Below, piece after piece: positions 51,601 through 59,213 of a stretch of 64,000 nucleotides of DNA. The DNA lies in assembly GCF_002925845.1 (NCBI RefSeq), contig NZ_PDNI01000025.1, forward strand, positions 1-64,000, given 5' to 3'. The notes under the pieces were generated by a model. It saw nothing but the letters and a program-made list of their open reading frames with translations. It ran no database searches and was not told the origin of the DNA. The position numbers were made by a program, and so were the translations under genes. Within the stretch, counting starts at the first letter, position 1. Each line of letters opens with the position of its first letter. The stretch is from Roseovarius nitratireducens. Its GTDB lineage: Bacteria > Pseudomonadota > Alphaproteobacteria > Rhodobacterales > Rhodobacteraceae.

Positions 51601-52998
51601 GTCGGACAGCAGGCCATCGCGCAGGATGGCGGCGGGTAGCTTGGGGCGATAGGTCGGTTTTGGCGGTGCGACCGAGGCCATGGCCGCCGATTGCACGAGC
51701 TTCGTTGGGTGTGGTGCCGCACCGGGGATGTCGATGGCCTGCAGGCGGAAGGTCTCATAAATGGTATCCGACAGGCGCGCACTGGCCCCGTCCTCGCTCG
51801 CATCGCGCAGGCTATAGGTAAGGTCTGCGGCCTCGATCTGCGCGGCAGTGTTGGTGGGGAGTGTTGCTGGCGTGGCGCGCGATGTGCTGATGGCCGTGCG
51901 CGTGGTGCGGGCATAATTTCCCGGGAAGAGGGAAGATCGGCCCTGCCCTGCTGATGCGACCTGCGCCAACGCGAGGCGCGGGGGGACGTGGGTGGTGATC
52001 AGCGAGAGCAGGCTGGCGACATCAGGCGATATCGGGTGCGTCAGATCGGCAGTAATACCGCCCCGCTCGCCACCGCGGCATTTGTCGAAGACCGAAATCC
52101 GCGTCTCGAAGCTGGTGCCGTGTTTGACGAAGGCAGCACCCGACACGTGGCCTGTGAACACCAGATGCGCGGTCTCAGTCAGGCGGGCGAAGGTTTCCGC
52201 CCAGGCGGGCGCATCGGGCGCAAAACTCGCTCCCGTGACGGCGACCAGCCGTCTGCCGGGGGCAAGACGCGCCAGCGCCGAGCGCAGATGCCGCGCTGTC
52301 GCCTCGGTCGTCCGACCATCGACTTTGGCCACAGCCGAGAATGGCGGGTTCATCACGATGACGCTCGGGCGCAGGTCCGCGTCGAGATGATCGTCGATCT
52401 GGGCTGCGTCAAAACCCGTGACGGGGCGGCCCGGAAACAGGAGCCGCAGAAGATCGGCGCGGGTGTCGGCAAGCTCGTTGAGCATCAGGCTGCCGCCCGC
52501 GATTTCCGCGAGGATGGCCAAAAGGCCTGTTCCGGCCGAAGGCTCAAGCACCAGATCGCGCGCGGTGATCTGCGCCGCCGCCAGTGCCGCCAGCCCCATG
52601 GGCAGCGGCGTCGAGAATTTCTGGAACCGCTCCATCTCCTCGGACCGCCGCGTATGGGTCGGCAAAAGGCCGGACACCTTGGCGAGGATCGGCAGCAGCG
52701 CGCCGGGCGAGCCAGCCCGCGCCAAGAGCGCGCGGCCAAACTTCCGCAGGAACAGAATGAGCGCTGCCTCGCCCGCCTCATAGGCCAGTTTCCAGTCCCA
52801 GGCACCCTCCGCATCGGAGCCGCCGAAGGCGCGCTCCATCTCAACGCGCAGGCGCAGCGCATCGATCTGGAAACCCTGCGCCAAATCAGGCTGCAGCGCC
52901 TCGGCCACGCTCAAGATCGCAGCAGCCGTATCGGGGGACGGGATGGGGACAACGGGTGCAAGCGCGCGCGTTTGGACAACAGGGGCGAGATGGGTCAT
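48619..52998 (-). CDS. Strawberry-notch-type methylase/helicase giant protein
   Basis: 1459 residues. N-terminal N6-adenine-type methyltransferase: SAM site LEPSAGTGLLAILAE (about 150-165) and catalytic NPPF in VIMNPPFSAV (about 213-222). Then a superfamily-2 helicase of the strawberry-notch group: Walker A GDGTGAGKGRQSAG (about 510-523), Walker B ILFDESHAM (about 615-623), motif VSATGATS and motif VI GLGRTNRTNQAQPP; strawberry-notch C-terminal domain follows. Such fusions are widespread on conjugative plasmids of alphaproteobacteria and in phages; a role in protecting or remodelling incoming DNA is suspected but not proven. Confidence 0.88.
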   Translation of the reverse strand: MTHLAPVVQTRALAPVVPIPSPDTAAAILSVAEALQPDLAQGFQIDALRLRVEMERAFGGSDAEGAWDWKLAYEAGEAALILFLRKFGRALLARAGSPGALLPILAKVSGLLPTHTRRSEEMERFQKFSTPLPMGLAALAAAQITARDLVLEPSAGTGLLAILAEIAGGSLMLNELADTRADLLRLLFPGRPVTGFDAAQIDDHLDADLRPSVIVMNPPFSAVAKVDGRTTEATARHLRSALARLAPGRRLVAVTGASFAPDAPAWAETFARLTETAHLVFTGHVSGAAFVKHGTSFETRISVFDKCRGGERGGITADLTHPISPDVASLLSLITTHVPPRLALAQVASAGQGRSSLFPGNYARTTRTAISTSRATPATLPTNTAAQIEAADLTYSLRDASEDGASARLSDTIYETFRLQAIDIPGAAPHPTKLVQSAAMASVAPPKPTYRPKLPAAILRDGLLSDAQLETVIYAGEAHCAHLAGSWCVDETGDMVLAAKDDDPDAIRFRRGFFLGDGTGAGKGRQSAGIVLDNWAQGRRKALWISKSDKLLEDAQRDWSALGQERLLVTPLSRFAQGRDIPLTEGILFTTYATLRSEERGAKKSRVDQIVDWLGADFDGVILFDESHAMANAAGSKGERGDVTASQQGRAGLRLQHRLPNARVVYVSATGATSVHNLAYAQRLGLWGGEDFPFATRAEFVEAIEAGGVAAMEVLARDLRSLGLYTARSLSYDGVEYEMLEHALTPEQRGLYDAYAGAFAIIHNNLAAAMEAANITGEYGTLNRQAKSAARSAFESAKQRFFGHLLTSMKTPTLIAAIDADLAAGHAAVIQIVSTGEALMERRLSEIATDEWNDIRVDITPREYVLDYLAHSFPVQLHEPFTDSEGNLSSRPVMRDGQPVECREAARRRDALIEKLASLPPVPGALDQIVQRFGTDLVAEVTGRSRRIVRKGEGHAARLVVESRAGSANLAETAAFMDDQKRILIFSDAGGTGRSYHADLGAKNQRLRVHYLLEPGWKADAAIQGLGRTNRTNQAQPPLFRPVATDVKAEKRFLSTIARRLDTLGAITRGQRQTGGQGLFRPEDNLESPYARDALRQLYRRIYRGDVAGCSLGAFEDATGLSLTDDNGLKDDLPPITTFLNRLLALTIHLQAVLFSAFEELLDQRIEGAIAAGVYDVGLETLRAESFRVTDARVIYTHPGSGAETQLLTIAQKQRNTPLSLADALDWLEDPKARLLINSRSNRAAVQVPATSLMLDDCTIQPRLRLIRPTDASTVPMKIMEDTHWLEADRAAFTAAWTAELAEVPEFSEATLHIVSGLLLPIWKQLPQDETRVYRLQTDDGQRIIGRRVSPAWVATTLAADAPQLTAAQVHALVLEGKTVVRLAEGTELHRSRVMGVNRIELSGFSEAAKDRLKADGFFSEIIAWKLRLFCPADSSGIAVLDRLLARCPVTGIHARGGC

Positions 52999-53174
52999 CG
53001 GGAAACTCCGGAATGAGGGACAGGATCAGGCCCGGACACCCTCTTTCGGGCACCCTCAGGCCTGACCCTCCCCGGCCTTCCTCTTCCTCTCAAACCCCAT
53101 GTTATTCGCAGGCGGCTTGTTTTTGTTCCCGTTATGTTCTATTTTGAGAGCTACGCTATGAAGGGAGACCCCCG

Positions 53175-53468
53175 ATGGAAAGCACAAACCAAGCCCTGCC
53201 CGCGACGCCAAAGCAGATCGCCTATGCGCGCGCGCTGGCCCTGCGCAACCAGACGCTTCTGCCGTGGGAGGTTCAGCAAGATCGGCACTCCTTGAGCGCC
53301 TGGATCGACGCACAAGCCAAGCTGAACCCGGGCGCGCAGGACAGCCGCCCGACATCAAAGCAGGTCGCCTTTGCCGAACGCCTCGCCCGGATCAAGCGCC
53401 GCGCCGTGCCGGACGAATGTTTCCGCGACAAGGGGCTGATGTCGAAGTGGATCGACGGGAACAAGTGA
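53175..53468 (+). CDS. Small tandem-repeat plasmid protein
   Basis: 97 residues from ATG 53175 with GGGAGA upstream. Two similar halves: TPKQIAYARALALRNQ..LPWEV..DRHSLSAWID (11-46) and TSKQVAFAERLARIKRRAVP..FRDKGLMSKWID (60-95), so it arose by internal duplication. Divergent from the strawberry-notch gene across 176 bases. The unit resembles small DNA-associated plasmid proteins; function unknown. Confidence 0.6.
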   Translation: MESTNQALPATPKQIAYARALALRNQTLLPWEVQQDRHSLSAWIDAQAKLNPGAQDSRPTSKQVAFAERLARIKRRAVPDECFRDKGLMSKWIDGNK

Positions 53469-53496
53469 GGCTGAGCAGACCCTGCGATGATCGAGA

Positions 53497-53913
53497 TTAC
53501 TTCAGCCGATCAACAACCGATGCCCCGCCCGACCTGGCAAGCGCGATCAGGCTGGACTGGATCTTGGATGTGAAGACGGAACTGAACGTGCCGATGGGCG
53601 TGCGGTCCTCCCAGACATAGGACCGCTCCAGAATATCTGTGTTGATCTCGTCCAGCATGACCCATTTGCGGACATGGGTCTCCAACCCCACGCGCTGCGA
53701 CTCGATCTGTGGCACCTCGATGAACTTGCGCGAGGCCAAGGGCGGTTGCGTCGTGATCGGCAGGATGAACACCACGGTCTCGCTATCGGACCTGGCGACA
53801 GTAACAGCGATACAGACAGGCCGCGTCTTGCGGCCCTCGGTCTCACCCGCCATCTGCTCGCGTTTCCACAGGAACGGATAGCGGAAAACCTCTCCAGCAC
53901 TCGGCTTAGTCAT
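53497..53913 (-). CDS. MazF/PemK-like toxin
   Basis: 138 residues. The order GEVFRYPFLW..REQ..GETEGRKTRPVCIAV, then VFILPITTQPP and KWVMLDEINTDI..SY fits the small beta-barrel of MazF/PemK-type endoribonucleases, including the RPV strand and the substrate-loop region, although sequence similarity is weak. Overlaps the antitoxin gene by 8 bases, the usual TA arrangement. Confidence 0.62.
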   Translation of the reverse strand: MTKPSAGEVFRYPFLWKREQMAGETEGRKTRPVCIAVTVARSDSETVVFILPITTQPPLASRKFIEVPQIESQRVGLETHVRKWVMLDEINTDILERSYVWEDRTPIGTFSSVFTSKIQSSLIALARSGGASVVDRLK

Positions 53914-54175
53914 CCGCCTGCGTCAAGTCCCGCTCGAGCCCTTCTATCATCAGCGCCTTGAGATCCTCTGGCATCTGGTCAACCATGTGAGCCTGTTGCG
54001 TGGCCCCCCGCGTGAGGCTCTGATACTGATCCATGCTCATCAGCACGAATTTCGGCTTGCGATGCTTGGTGATCGCGATCGGCGACCGAATGGCCGCGTC
54101 AAACAGGTCACTTGTGTGCCGCGTCAGGTCGGCCGCCTTGAACTCGGGAAGCTCATGCATGATCGGGGTCTCCAT
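53906..54175 (-). CDS. Phd/YefM-like antitoxin
   Basis: 89 residues from ATG 54175 (or 54160). Short N-terminal DNA-binding region (FKAADLTRHTSDLFDAAIRSPIAITKHRKPKFVLMSMDQY), the classical Phd/YefM pattern, followed by an acidic tail that would wrap the toxin. A near-perfect operator lies directly upstream. Confidence 0.78.
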   Translation of the reverse strand: METPIMHELPEFKAADLTRHTSDLFDAAIRSPIAITKHRKPKFVLMSMDQYQSLTRGATQQAHMVDQMPEDLKALMIEGLERDLTQADD

Positions 54176-54178
54176 TTG

Positions 54179-54211
54179 TGCAGAATATACATACATTCTG
54201 GATATTCTGCA
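54179..54211. promoter_or_regulatory. Operator of the Phd/MazF-like operon
   Basis: TGCAGAATAT (54179-54188) and ATATTCTGCA (54202-54211), a perfect 10-base inverted repeat with a 13-base centre that contains a further ATTCTG half-site. It sits 4 bases upstream of the antitoxin ATG, where a Phd-type autorepressor would bind. Confidence 0.75.
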
Positions 54212-54253
54212 AGAGATGGGTTGCGCTGAGGGCAGGCTGACCCAAAGCTTTGG

Positions 54254-54319
54254 GTCATCCCCAAGAAATATTACGGCGACAAGAGCCTGATGTCGAAATG
54301 GAACGATGGGAACAGATGA
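54254..54319 (+). pseudogene. Fragment matching the 3' end of the 53175 gene
   Basis: Translation IPKKYYGDKSLMSKWNDGNR then stop corresponds to the end of the small repeat protein (DKGLMSKWIDGNK then stop). At DNA level 36 of 43 bases agree between 53426-53468 and 54277-54319. The TA module lies exactly between the two copies. Confidence 0.7.
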
Positions 54320-54325
54320 CGAGTA

Positions 54326-54577
54326 TCAGTCGGTGGATGGCGTTCTGGTGCCCGGATCACTGAGGGATTCCTTCTGCCTGCGAAATTCTGCCCGTAGCGC
54401 TTCCGTCGGTGAGGGCGGAGAATCCAAAGCTTCGAAGAACGCCTGATGGTCGCATGGCTTCAAGTTTGTGAAGTCAGGGCTGTTGCCGTTTTCTGATTTC
54501 AATCTTCCGGACCTCCAAGAGCGCATACGCTGTAACTCGTCAGCCGACAGCCGTAATCGAGTAGTGTGCTGTTCCAT
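54326..54577 (-). CDS. TacA/DUF1778-like antitoxin fragment
   Basis: 83 residues from ATG 54577. LRLSADELQRMRSW may be a degenerate ribbon-helix-helix, and DHQAFFEALDSPPSPTEALRAEFRRQ is the typical C-terminal toxin-neutralising part of DUF1778 antitoxins (FxxALDxPPxPxxxL). The usual middle segment is missing or changed, and no GNAT (TacT) toxin gene follows, so this is probably an orphan or decayed antitoxin. It overlaps the RES toxin 3' end by 38 bases. Confidence 0.5.
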   Translation of the reverse strand: MEQHTTRLRLSADELQRMRSWRSGRLKSENGNSPDFTNLKPCDHQAFFEALDSPPSPTEALRAEFRRQKESLSDPGTRTPSTD

Positions 54578-55241
54578 CCCAAACAAGATCCCAAGACGCG
54601 CCGGGCCGAACGTTCTGGATGGCGTGCGGCTCAAAGCAGACCAGGCATTTCCCGCCCGGCGCAGGAGCCCGGACTGAGGGATAAATTAGGCCCCTGGATC
54701 CAGCTCGGCGCAGATGCTGGGCCAGGCTTTGACCTTCGGGATATCCTACCGTCGGATCCGGATGCAGCGCCGGATGACCCGGCTCCTCGGTCATGTCGTC
54801 GAACACGCCGATAAAGTCGGCCAGCAATTCCACATATCGGGCGCTGTCATGGAAGCTGCCGGTAAAGCCGAGCTCGCGTGTGCGGTGCCAGGCCACTTCG
54901 CTGACGGAAACCATCACATCCCATGCGCAGTACCAAGCGCCCCGCTCCTCAGTGTTGAAGCGGTTTCCGCCGGCGCGGGTGTAGGTGAAGGCGGCGTTGA
55001 CATGACTGTCGCCGTAGATGCGCAGATCACGGCTCCGGCGCTGCCAAGCGAGCTCGCGCGGGTCCAGATGCGGGTTGCAGCCACGTTCCGCCAGAAGACG
55101 GCCGCTGGTCAGACCCTCGATCTCAGCCAAAATCTCCATCTCGTCATCGGTATCGACGAGACCGCGCAGGGATGGCGGCTTGTGGTAGGTGGCGGGCAGG
55201 AGACGAACGAGACCACGATCGGAAACCTCGGTCTGCTTCAT
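54540..55241 (-). CDS. RES-domain toxin (NAD+ phosphorylase family)
   Basis: 233 residues. RES pattern: RSRDLRIYG then NAAFTYTRAGGNRFNTEERGAWYCA (the R..G..F region), WHRT-containing strand, and SRGLIYPSVRAPAPGGKCLVCFEP with the conserved Ser. RES toxins degrade NAD+ and stop growth. ATGA overlap with the Xre/MbcA antitoxin gene confirms the pair. Confidence 0.88.
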   Translation of the reverse strand: MKQTEVSDRGLVRLLPATYHKPPSLRGLVDTDDEMEILAEIEGLTSGRLLAERGCNPHLDPRELAWQRRSRDLRIYGDSHVNAAFTYTRAGGNRFNTEERGAWYCAWDVMVSVSEVAWHRTRELGFTGSFHDSARYVELLADFIGVFDDMTEEPGHPALHPDPTVGYPEGQSLAQHLRRAGSRGLIYPSVRAPAPGGKCLVCFEPHAIQNVRPGASWDLVWDGTAHYSITAVG

Positions 55242-55627
55242 GCCCCACCACGCAACGCATCAAGGTAGGTCCGCACCGCGAGGATCTGCGGCAGGCCCCC
55301 GTCGATGGCGGTGTCGACTGGACGGCTGCCCCCAAACAGCGGACCGGTGTTCGGTCGGGTGAACCAGCTTCGCGCGAGCGGCTCGGAGAAATAGAGCTCG
55401 AGCGACTTGTAAATGCCGATCACCGCACTGAGCCGCAGCAGTTGGTCCTTGGTCAGTTCCCCCGCAAAGTCCGGCTTCTTGGCGCGCTTCCATGTGCTCT
55501 CTGACATGTCGGCAAGGCCAGCCGCTTCCTTAAGGCTGAGACCCCAGGCATCGGCCACGCGAGCATAGGCTTTCAACGCGACGGCGTTGATCTGTGCGGG
55601 TTCCCGGATTTTCTCTGCGACGTACAT
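55238..55627 (-). CDS. MbcA/ParS/Xre-type antitoxin
   Basis: 129 residues from ATG 55627 (upstream ATGs at 55657 and 55639 are possible). N-terminal Xre-like HTH (LSLKEAAGLADMSESTWKRAKK) and C-terminal MbcA/ParS toxin-binding domain (LLRLSAVIGIYKSLELYFSEP.ARSWF..PN..PLFGGSRPVD). It neutralises the RES toxin encoded next and likely represses the operon; a CCATATGG palindrome lies at 55654-55661. Confidence 0.88.
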   Translation of the reverse strand: MYVAEKIREPAQINAVALKAYARVADAWGLSLKEAAGLADMSESTWKRAKKPDFAGELTKDQLLRLSAVIGIYKSLELYFSEPLARSWFTRPNTGPLFGGSRPVDTAIDGGLPQILAVRTYLDALRGGA

Positions 55628-55703
55628 GGCGTCCTCCATTGGCCTAATATAGTCCATATGGGCCGCTTGTAAAGGTCAAATGAACCTAACGTCTGCTTTC
55701 CAC

Positions 55704-56348
55704 TCACCGGAACCGACGCCCAGCTTCGGTGAACGTGTACTCATTGACGATGATCCCCTCCTCAATGGCCTCATCCGAGGTCAGGTGGTCGTATTCGGCC
55801 TGAAGCTGACGATAGAGCCAGCGGGCGAGATCGCGCAGCGCCTCGGTCACGATTTCTTCCGCGTCCTCGGTGGGCGGCTGCCAGGTCGGGCTGTCGCGGG
55901 TGACGTCCACGGACATGGTGTATTCGTGGTAGTAGCGGCCACGATGGCTGACCTCGGCAGCAAGCTGGTAGAAGTTACGCCGCTGGATTGCCTGCAGCCG
56001 GTCGGCAATGCCGTGCAGCGTCGCGTACCGGGGCGCATAGTCCCGGATACGCGCGGCCGCGCCCTTGGCATGGGACCAGTAGCCTTCGAAGCAAGCCCCA
56101 TCCCCTTGGCTCCAGAACCCGGAAAACCAGATGCAGGGCTCGGACCGCGTGCCTCCGCCCATCAACCGGACCGGGGTGGTTTTGAGCCGGATGCCGAGGA
56201 CTTCGCAGATGCGCTCAAAATCCTCATAGACCGCGTCCCACCAATCGTCGTGGGGCCCAAGCTCGCAATACCAGCTGCGGGCCTTGTCCTTGGCGACGTC
56301 GGAGAGTTCAGGAAACTGGTAGACTGTTGTACAGATGACCTCAGGCAT
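55704..56348 (-). CDS. Conserved plasmid/phage protein of unknown function
   Basis: 214 residues. Conserved-looking blocks YQFPELSDVAKDKARSWY, LMGGGTRSEPCIWFSGF..QGDGACFEG, and RGRYYHEYTMSV, familiar from uncharacterised proteins on proteobacterial plasmids and phages (sometimes labelled antitoxin-like without proof). No catalytic motif. It overlaps the upstream gene by 8 bases and begins a tight leftward group of small accessory genes. Confidence 0.65.
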   Translation of the reverse strand: MPEVICTTVYQFPELSDVAKDKARSWYCELGPHDDWWDAVYEDFERICEVLGIRLKTTPVRLMGGGTRSEPCIWFSGFWSQGDGACFEGYWSHAKGAAARIRDYAPRYATLHGIADRLQAIQRRNFYQLAAEVSHRGRYYHEYTMSVDVTRDSPTWQPPTEDAEEIVTEALRDLARWLYRQLQAEYDHLTSDEAIEEGIIVNEYTFTEAGRRFR

Positions 56349-56760
56349 CGACGTCCTCCCCGTTCAACGCGGCGGACAGCCATTCCTGACTGCTCGTCCA
56401 GCCGATGGATTTGCGGGCGCCGAGATCAATGACATGCGCGCCGCCGCCGAAGGCGTCGAGGCGCGGACGGGAACAGGTCAGGGCGTACTGGAAACCCCAT
56501 AGACCGGTGAGGTCGAGGTCTTCGGCGAGGCGGAGCACGAAGCGGATAACCGCCTCGACATCGCCGTGCTCGTCGTCATGGATCCAAAGAGTGCTGCCGT
56601 CGGGCGCGTCTTGGCGCGCAAGAGTGAAGCCCGAGACCTCAGGCTCGTCTGCGTCCTGATCCGTAGCGCGCAGTTCCTGAAACAGCGCAAACGCGCGGGC
56701 GGCCTTGTCGGCCGTGCCGACGTCGATCAGGCATGAGAAATGAGTGAAGTAATCCGCCAT
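56341..56760 (-). CDS. Hypothetical plasmid protein
   Basis: 139 residues from ATG 56760 with GGAGG upstream (CTCAGGAGGTCCCC). Acidic; a C-terminal block YALTCSRPRLDAFGGGAHVIDL and WTSSQEWLS is distinctive and recurs, by memory, in plasmid proteins near DUF932 and RadC genes. Function unknown. Confidence 0.6.
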   Translation of the reverse strand: MADYFTHFSCLIDVGTADKAARAFALFQELRATDQDADEPEVSGFTLARQDAPDGSTLWIHDDEHGDVEAVIRFVLRLAEDLDLTGLWGFQYALTCSRPRLDAFGGGAHVIDLGARKSIGWTSSQEWLSAALNGEDVDA

Positions 56761-56836
56761 GGGGACCTCCTGAGATTGAGAAACCCGGCCAAAGGGGCCG
56801 GGCGCTGGATTTGGACGAGGGGATGGGGCAGAGCGA

Positions 56837-57034
56837 TCAGCCAGATGGCGGATCGACTGCGGTCTGACGCGCTGCGTGCGCACAGAGCATCTGCCGGTAG
56901 AAGCGTTTGCGCGCCGTTCGGAAGCTGCGCACGGCGCGCGTGTTGGGGTGAAGCGCCCGGACCGCAGCGCGCAGGACAGTGAAGGGCGACGCCGTCAGCG
57001 GCAGGTCGAGGCGCAGGTATGCTGGATCGATCAT
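56837..57034 (-). CDS. Small basic hypothetical protein (65 residues)
   Basis: From ATG 57034. Rich in Arg and Ala (RAVRSFRTARKRFYRQMLCAHAARQ), so possibly nucleic-acid-binding. It lies one base from the DUF6915 stop in the same direction, supporting a real gene in the operon. No family recognised. Confidence 0.45.
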   Translation of the reverse strand: MIDPAYLRLDLPLTASPFTVLRAAVRALHPNTRAVRSFRTARKRFYRQMLCAHAARQTAVDPPSG

Positions 57035-57035
57035 G

Positions 57036-57413
57036 TCAGCTGACCTCGACCACGGGCGAGGCGAGATGCGGGTCGACCTTTGCCTCGATCCGCTCGGTCC
57101 GGCCCATCCAGGGCTCGGGCCGGATCGCCTTCACCCAGTCCGCAAAGCTCGGGATGAAGCCGAGGTCTTCCTTCACATGCTGTTCACCCACCCAACGGGT
57201 CGGGATGATGCGTCCGGTCGAGAGCGTGAGGGTCGCGCCGAAAATCGTTTCCGTCATGAAGATGCCCTCGGCATGATGGCGCAAGGCCCGGTGCCGAAAA
57301 TCCGCAGTGATCTCCTTGCTCTGGTCGAACCAGGTATGCACCGCCAAATAGCAGTCGACCGTGCCGCCCCATTTCTTCACCGAGGAGAGGGCGTGGTGAT
57401 ACGGATGTGCCAT
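57036..57413 (-). CDS. DUF6915-like protein
   Basis: 125 residues from ATG 57413 (MAHPYHHALSSVKKWGG). Highly characteristic pattern: WFDQSKEITADFRHRALRHH, AEGIFMTETIFGATL, GEQHVKEDLGFIPSFADWVK. Histidine-rich but no known enzyme class. Found on plasmids and in phage-related clusters of alphaproteobacteria. Confidence 0.7.
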   Translation of the reverse strand: MAHPYHHALSSVKKWGGTVDCYLAVHTWFDQSKEITADFRHRALRHHAEGIFMTETIFGATLTLSTGRIIPTRWVGEQHVKEDLGFIPSFADWVKAIRPEPWMGRTERIEAKVDPHLASPVVEVS

Positions 57414-57423
57414 ACCCGCCCCC

Positions 57424-57915
57424 TCAGAAATCATGGGTGAAGAGTTCGGACGAGGTGAACCGCTCGTTGAACTCAAGGTGGATGCAGCGGGCGGAAGCGT
57501 CGAAGCAGAACTCGCCCCAGGCGCCGTCATTGTTCTCCCAACCCCCATGGGTGTCAGACAGGAAGTCGTAAGCCAGCTGCTCGACGACATCCTCCAGTGA
57601 TAGGCTGCGCATCTCGACCTCGGGGTCATCCCAGGTCAGCGCGGCATAGGGGATTTCAGTCGCGGAGAAATCGACAGCCGTCTCGCCCGCCCAGGCGCCG
57701 ATGCTTTCGATCTGGCCGCTGTCACCGGCACCGTCGAAGGTCACTGTGACATGGGTAATCCCGGCGGCCATGAGGCCATCAAACAGACGGTCCTTGTTGC
57801 CCGGGCGCAGGGCGAGGGTCCGGGCAGTGCGTTCGGCATGTGCGGCAAGGATCGCCCCGAAATCGACGGTGGAAGGCCGCAGCGGTGCGGCCAGAGTGGG
57901 TTCAGTCTGGGTCAT
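57424..57915 (-). CDS. DUF6878-like protein
   Basis: 163 residues. Conserved C-terminal block EQLAYDFLSDTHGGWENNDGAWGEF.FD and LEFNERFTSSELFTHDF. Ten bases upstream of the DUF6915 gene. Unknown function; a plasmid core accessory gene by context. Confidence 0.68.
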   Translation of the reverse strand: MTQTEPTLAAPLRPSTVDFGAILAAHAERTARTLALRPGNKDRLFDGLMAAGITHVTVTFDGAGDSGQIESIGAWAGETAVDFSATEIPYAALTWDDPEVEMRSLSLEDVVEQLAYDFLSDTHGGWENNDGAWGEFCFDASARCIHLEFNERFTSSELFTHDF

Positions 57916-58017
57916 GGATATCTCCGTTCGGTGAGGACAGGTCAGACCCCCGGGTGGCGCACTCTTCTGGCCCCCGAAGGCTCAAACCCCTCCCACCCCT
58001 CCTCTGTCTCTCGGGCG

Positions 58018-58536
58018 TCACGCCGCGATCTTCAGCGCGCGGGCGGCAAAGGCGCGCCAGAGCGGATCGACAAGGCGGGCATCCAGCAGATCGGCACGGT
58101 GACGCAGCCGCTGCGCCAGTTCAGGCTCGTGCCAATCAGTGGCGCGGCCAGCCTGGGCGCGAAGTTGAACCGCCTCGGTCACAACGGCCCGCGCCTCAAG
58201 AGCATTGGCGACAGGGTGGCACCAAGCCACAGCGCCATGACTGGCGGCTCCGGCAAGAACCAGGCGCTGGTCGCAATCAAGGATCGCCAGAAGCTGCGGC
58301 GCTGCATCGGGGTTGTTGTCCTCCGCAAGCTCAAACGCCCCCTGCATGGCATCGGCCAAGGTCGCAAAACGCTCAACAACCACGGGGGCAGCGGTGCCCG
58401 ACATCAGGGCTGCCGGCGTCCGGTGCATCCGCGTCAGCGCGAAAGGCAGGCTGGGATCAGAAGCGACAGTCGGGCCATTTGGGACGGGGCCCATCGGGCG
58501 CGGGCTCGGCTGGATCGGCATGGGAAGGTCAAACAT
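58018..58536 (-). CDS. Hypothetical plasmid protein
   Basis: 172 residues from ATG 58536 (MFDLPMPIQPSPRPMG). Pro-rich start, then a helical domain (EPELAQRLRHRADLLDARLVDPLWRAFAARALKIAA). No family recognised; similar genes accompany RadC and DUF932 on related plasmids. Confidence 0.55.
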   Translation of the reverse strand: MFDLPMPIQPSPRPMGPVPNGPTVASDPSLPFALTRMHRTPAALMSGTAAPVVVERFATLADAMQGAFELAEDNNPDAAPQLLAILDCDQRLVLAGAASHGAVAWCHPVANALEARAVVTEAVQLRAQAGRATDWHEPELAQRLRHRADLLDARLVDPLWRAFAARALKIAA

Positions 58537-58645
58537 GGAAAATATCTCCAACGGCGCGGGAAGCCGCTCTCCCCACCTCATCCGTCAAAGACCAAACCGC
58601 CGCCCTCTTCCTCGAAGGGGCGACAGCGGCAGGTCCGATGAACTT

Positions 58646-59086
58646 TCAGAGCTTGCCGAGCGCCCGCAGGCTCAGCTCCGCCCCGGCACCCACGATGATG
58701 TGGTCATGCAGCGTCAGGCCGAGATACTTGCAGCCCTTCTGGATCTCCCTGGTCATGCTGAGATCGGCCTCGGACGGCGTCGGATCGCCCGACGGGTGGT
58801 TGTGGATCAGGATCAGGGCGCTGGCGTTCAGCATCAGCGCCCGCTTGATCACCTCGCGCGGATAGACCGGGACATGATCAACTGTGCCGGTCGACAAGAG
58901 CTCATCGGCGATGATGCGGTTCTTGCGGTCGAGATAGAGGACATGGAACCGCTCAATCGGGCCGCGGACGGTCAGCGCGCAATAGTCCATCAGCGCCCGC
59001 CAGCTGCTGATGACCGGTTTCTGGCTGAGGTATCGGCCAAGGATATCGCGGGCCTCGAGGATGACGGTTTCTTCCTGGGGGGTCAT
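58646..59086 (-). CDS. radC: RadC/JAB-domain protein
   Basis: 146 residues from ATG 59086. RadC-like JAMM domain with LYLDRKNRIIADELLSTGT and the metal motif ILIHNHPSGDPTPSEAD intact; the N-terminal helix-hairpin-helix of chromosomal RadC is absent, as is usual for plasmid forms. Suggested to act as a metallo-isopeptidase or nuclease; role in plasmids not settled. Confidence 0.88.
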   Translation of the reverse strand: MTPQEETVILEARDILGRYLSQKPVISSWRALMDYCALTVRGPIERFHVLYLDRKNRIIADELLSTGTVDHVPVYPREVIKRALMLNASALILIHNHPSGDPTPSEADLSMTREIQKGCKYLGLTLHDHIIVGAGAELSLRALGKL

Positions 59087-59213
59087 GGGCGTCTCGCTGA
59101 AATGCGCGCACCGAAGCCCGCTACCCTTTCGGGGCGGGGCCAACGGCGTGCATGTTGAGAAAGAGGCTGCAGCGACCGCCCCGGTGTCGGGCGATCACTG
59201 CGTGGGGGCTCTG

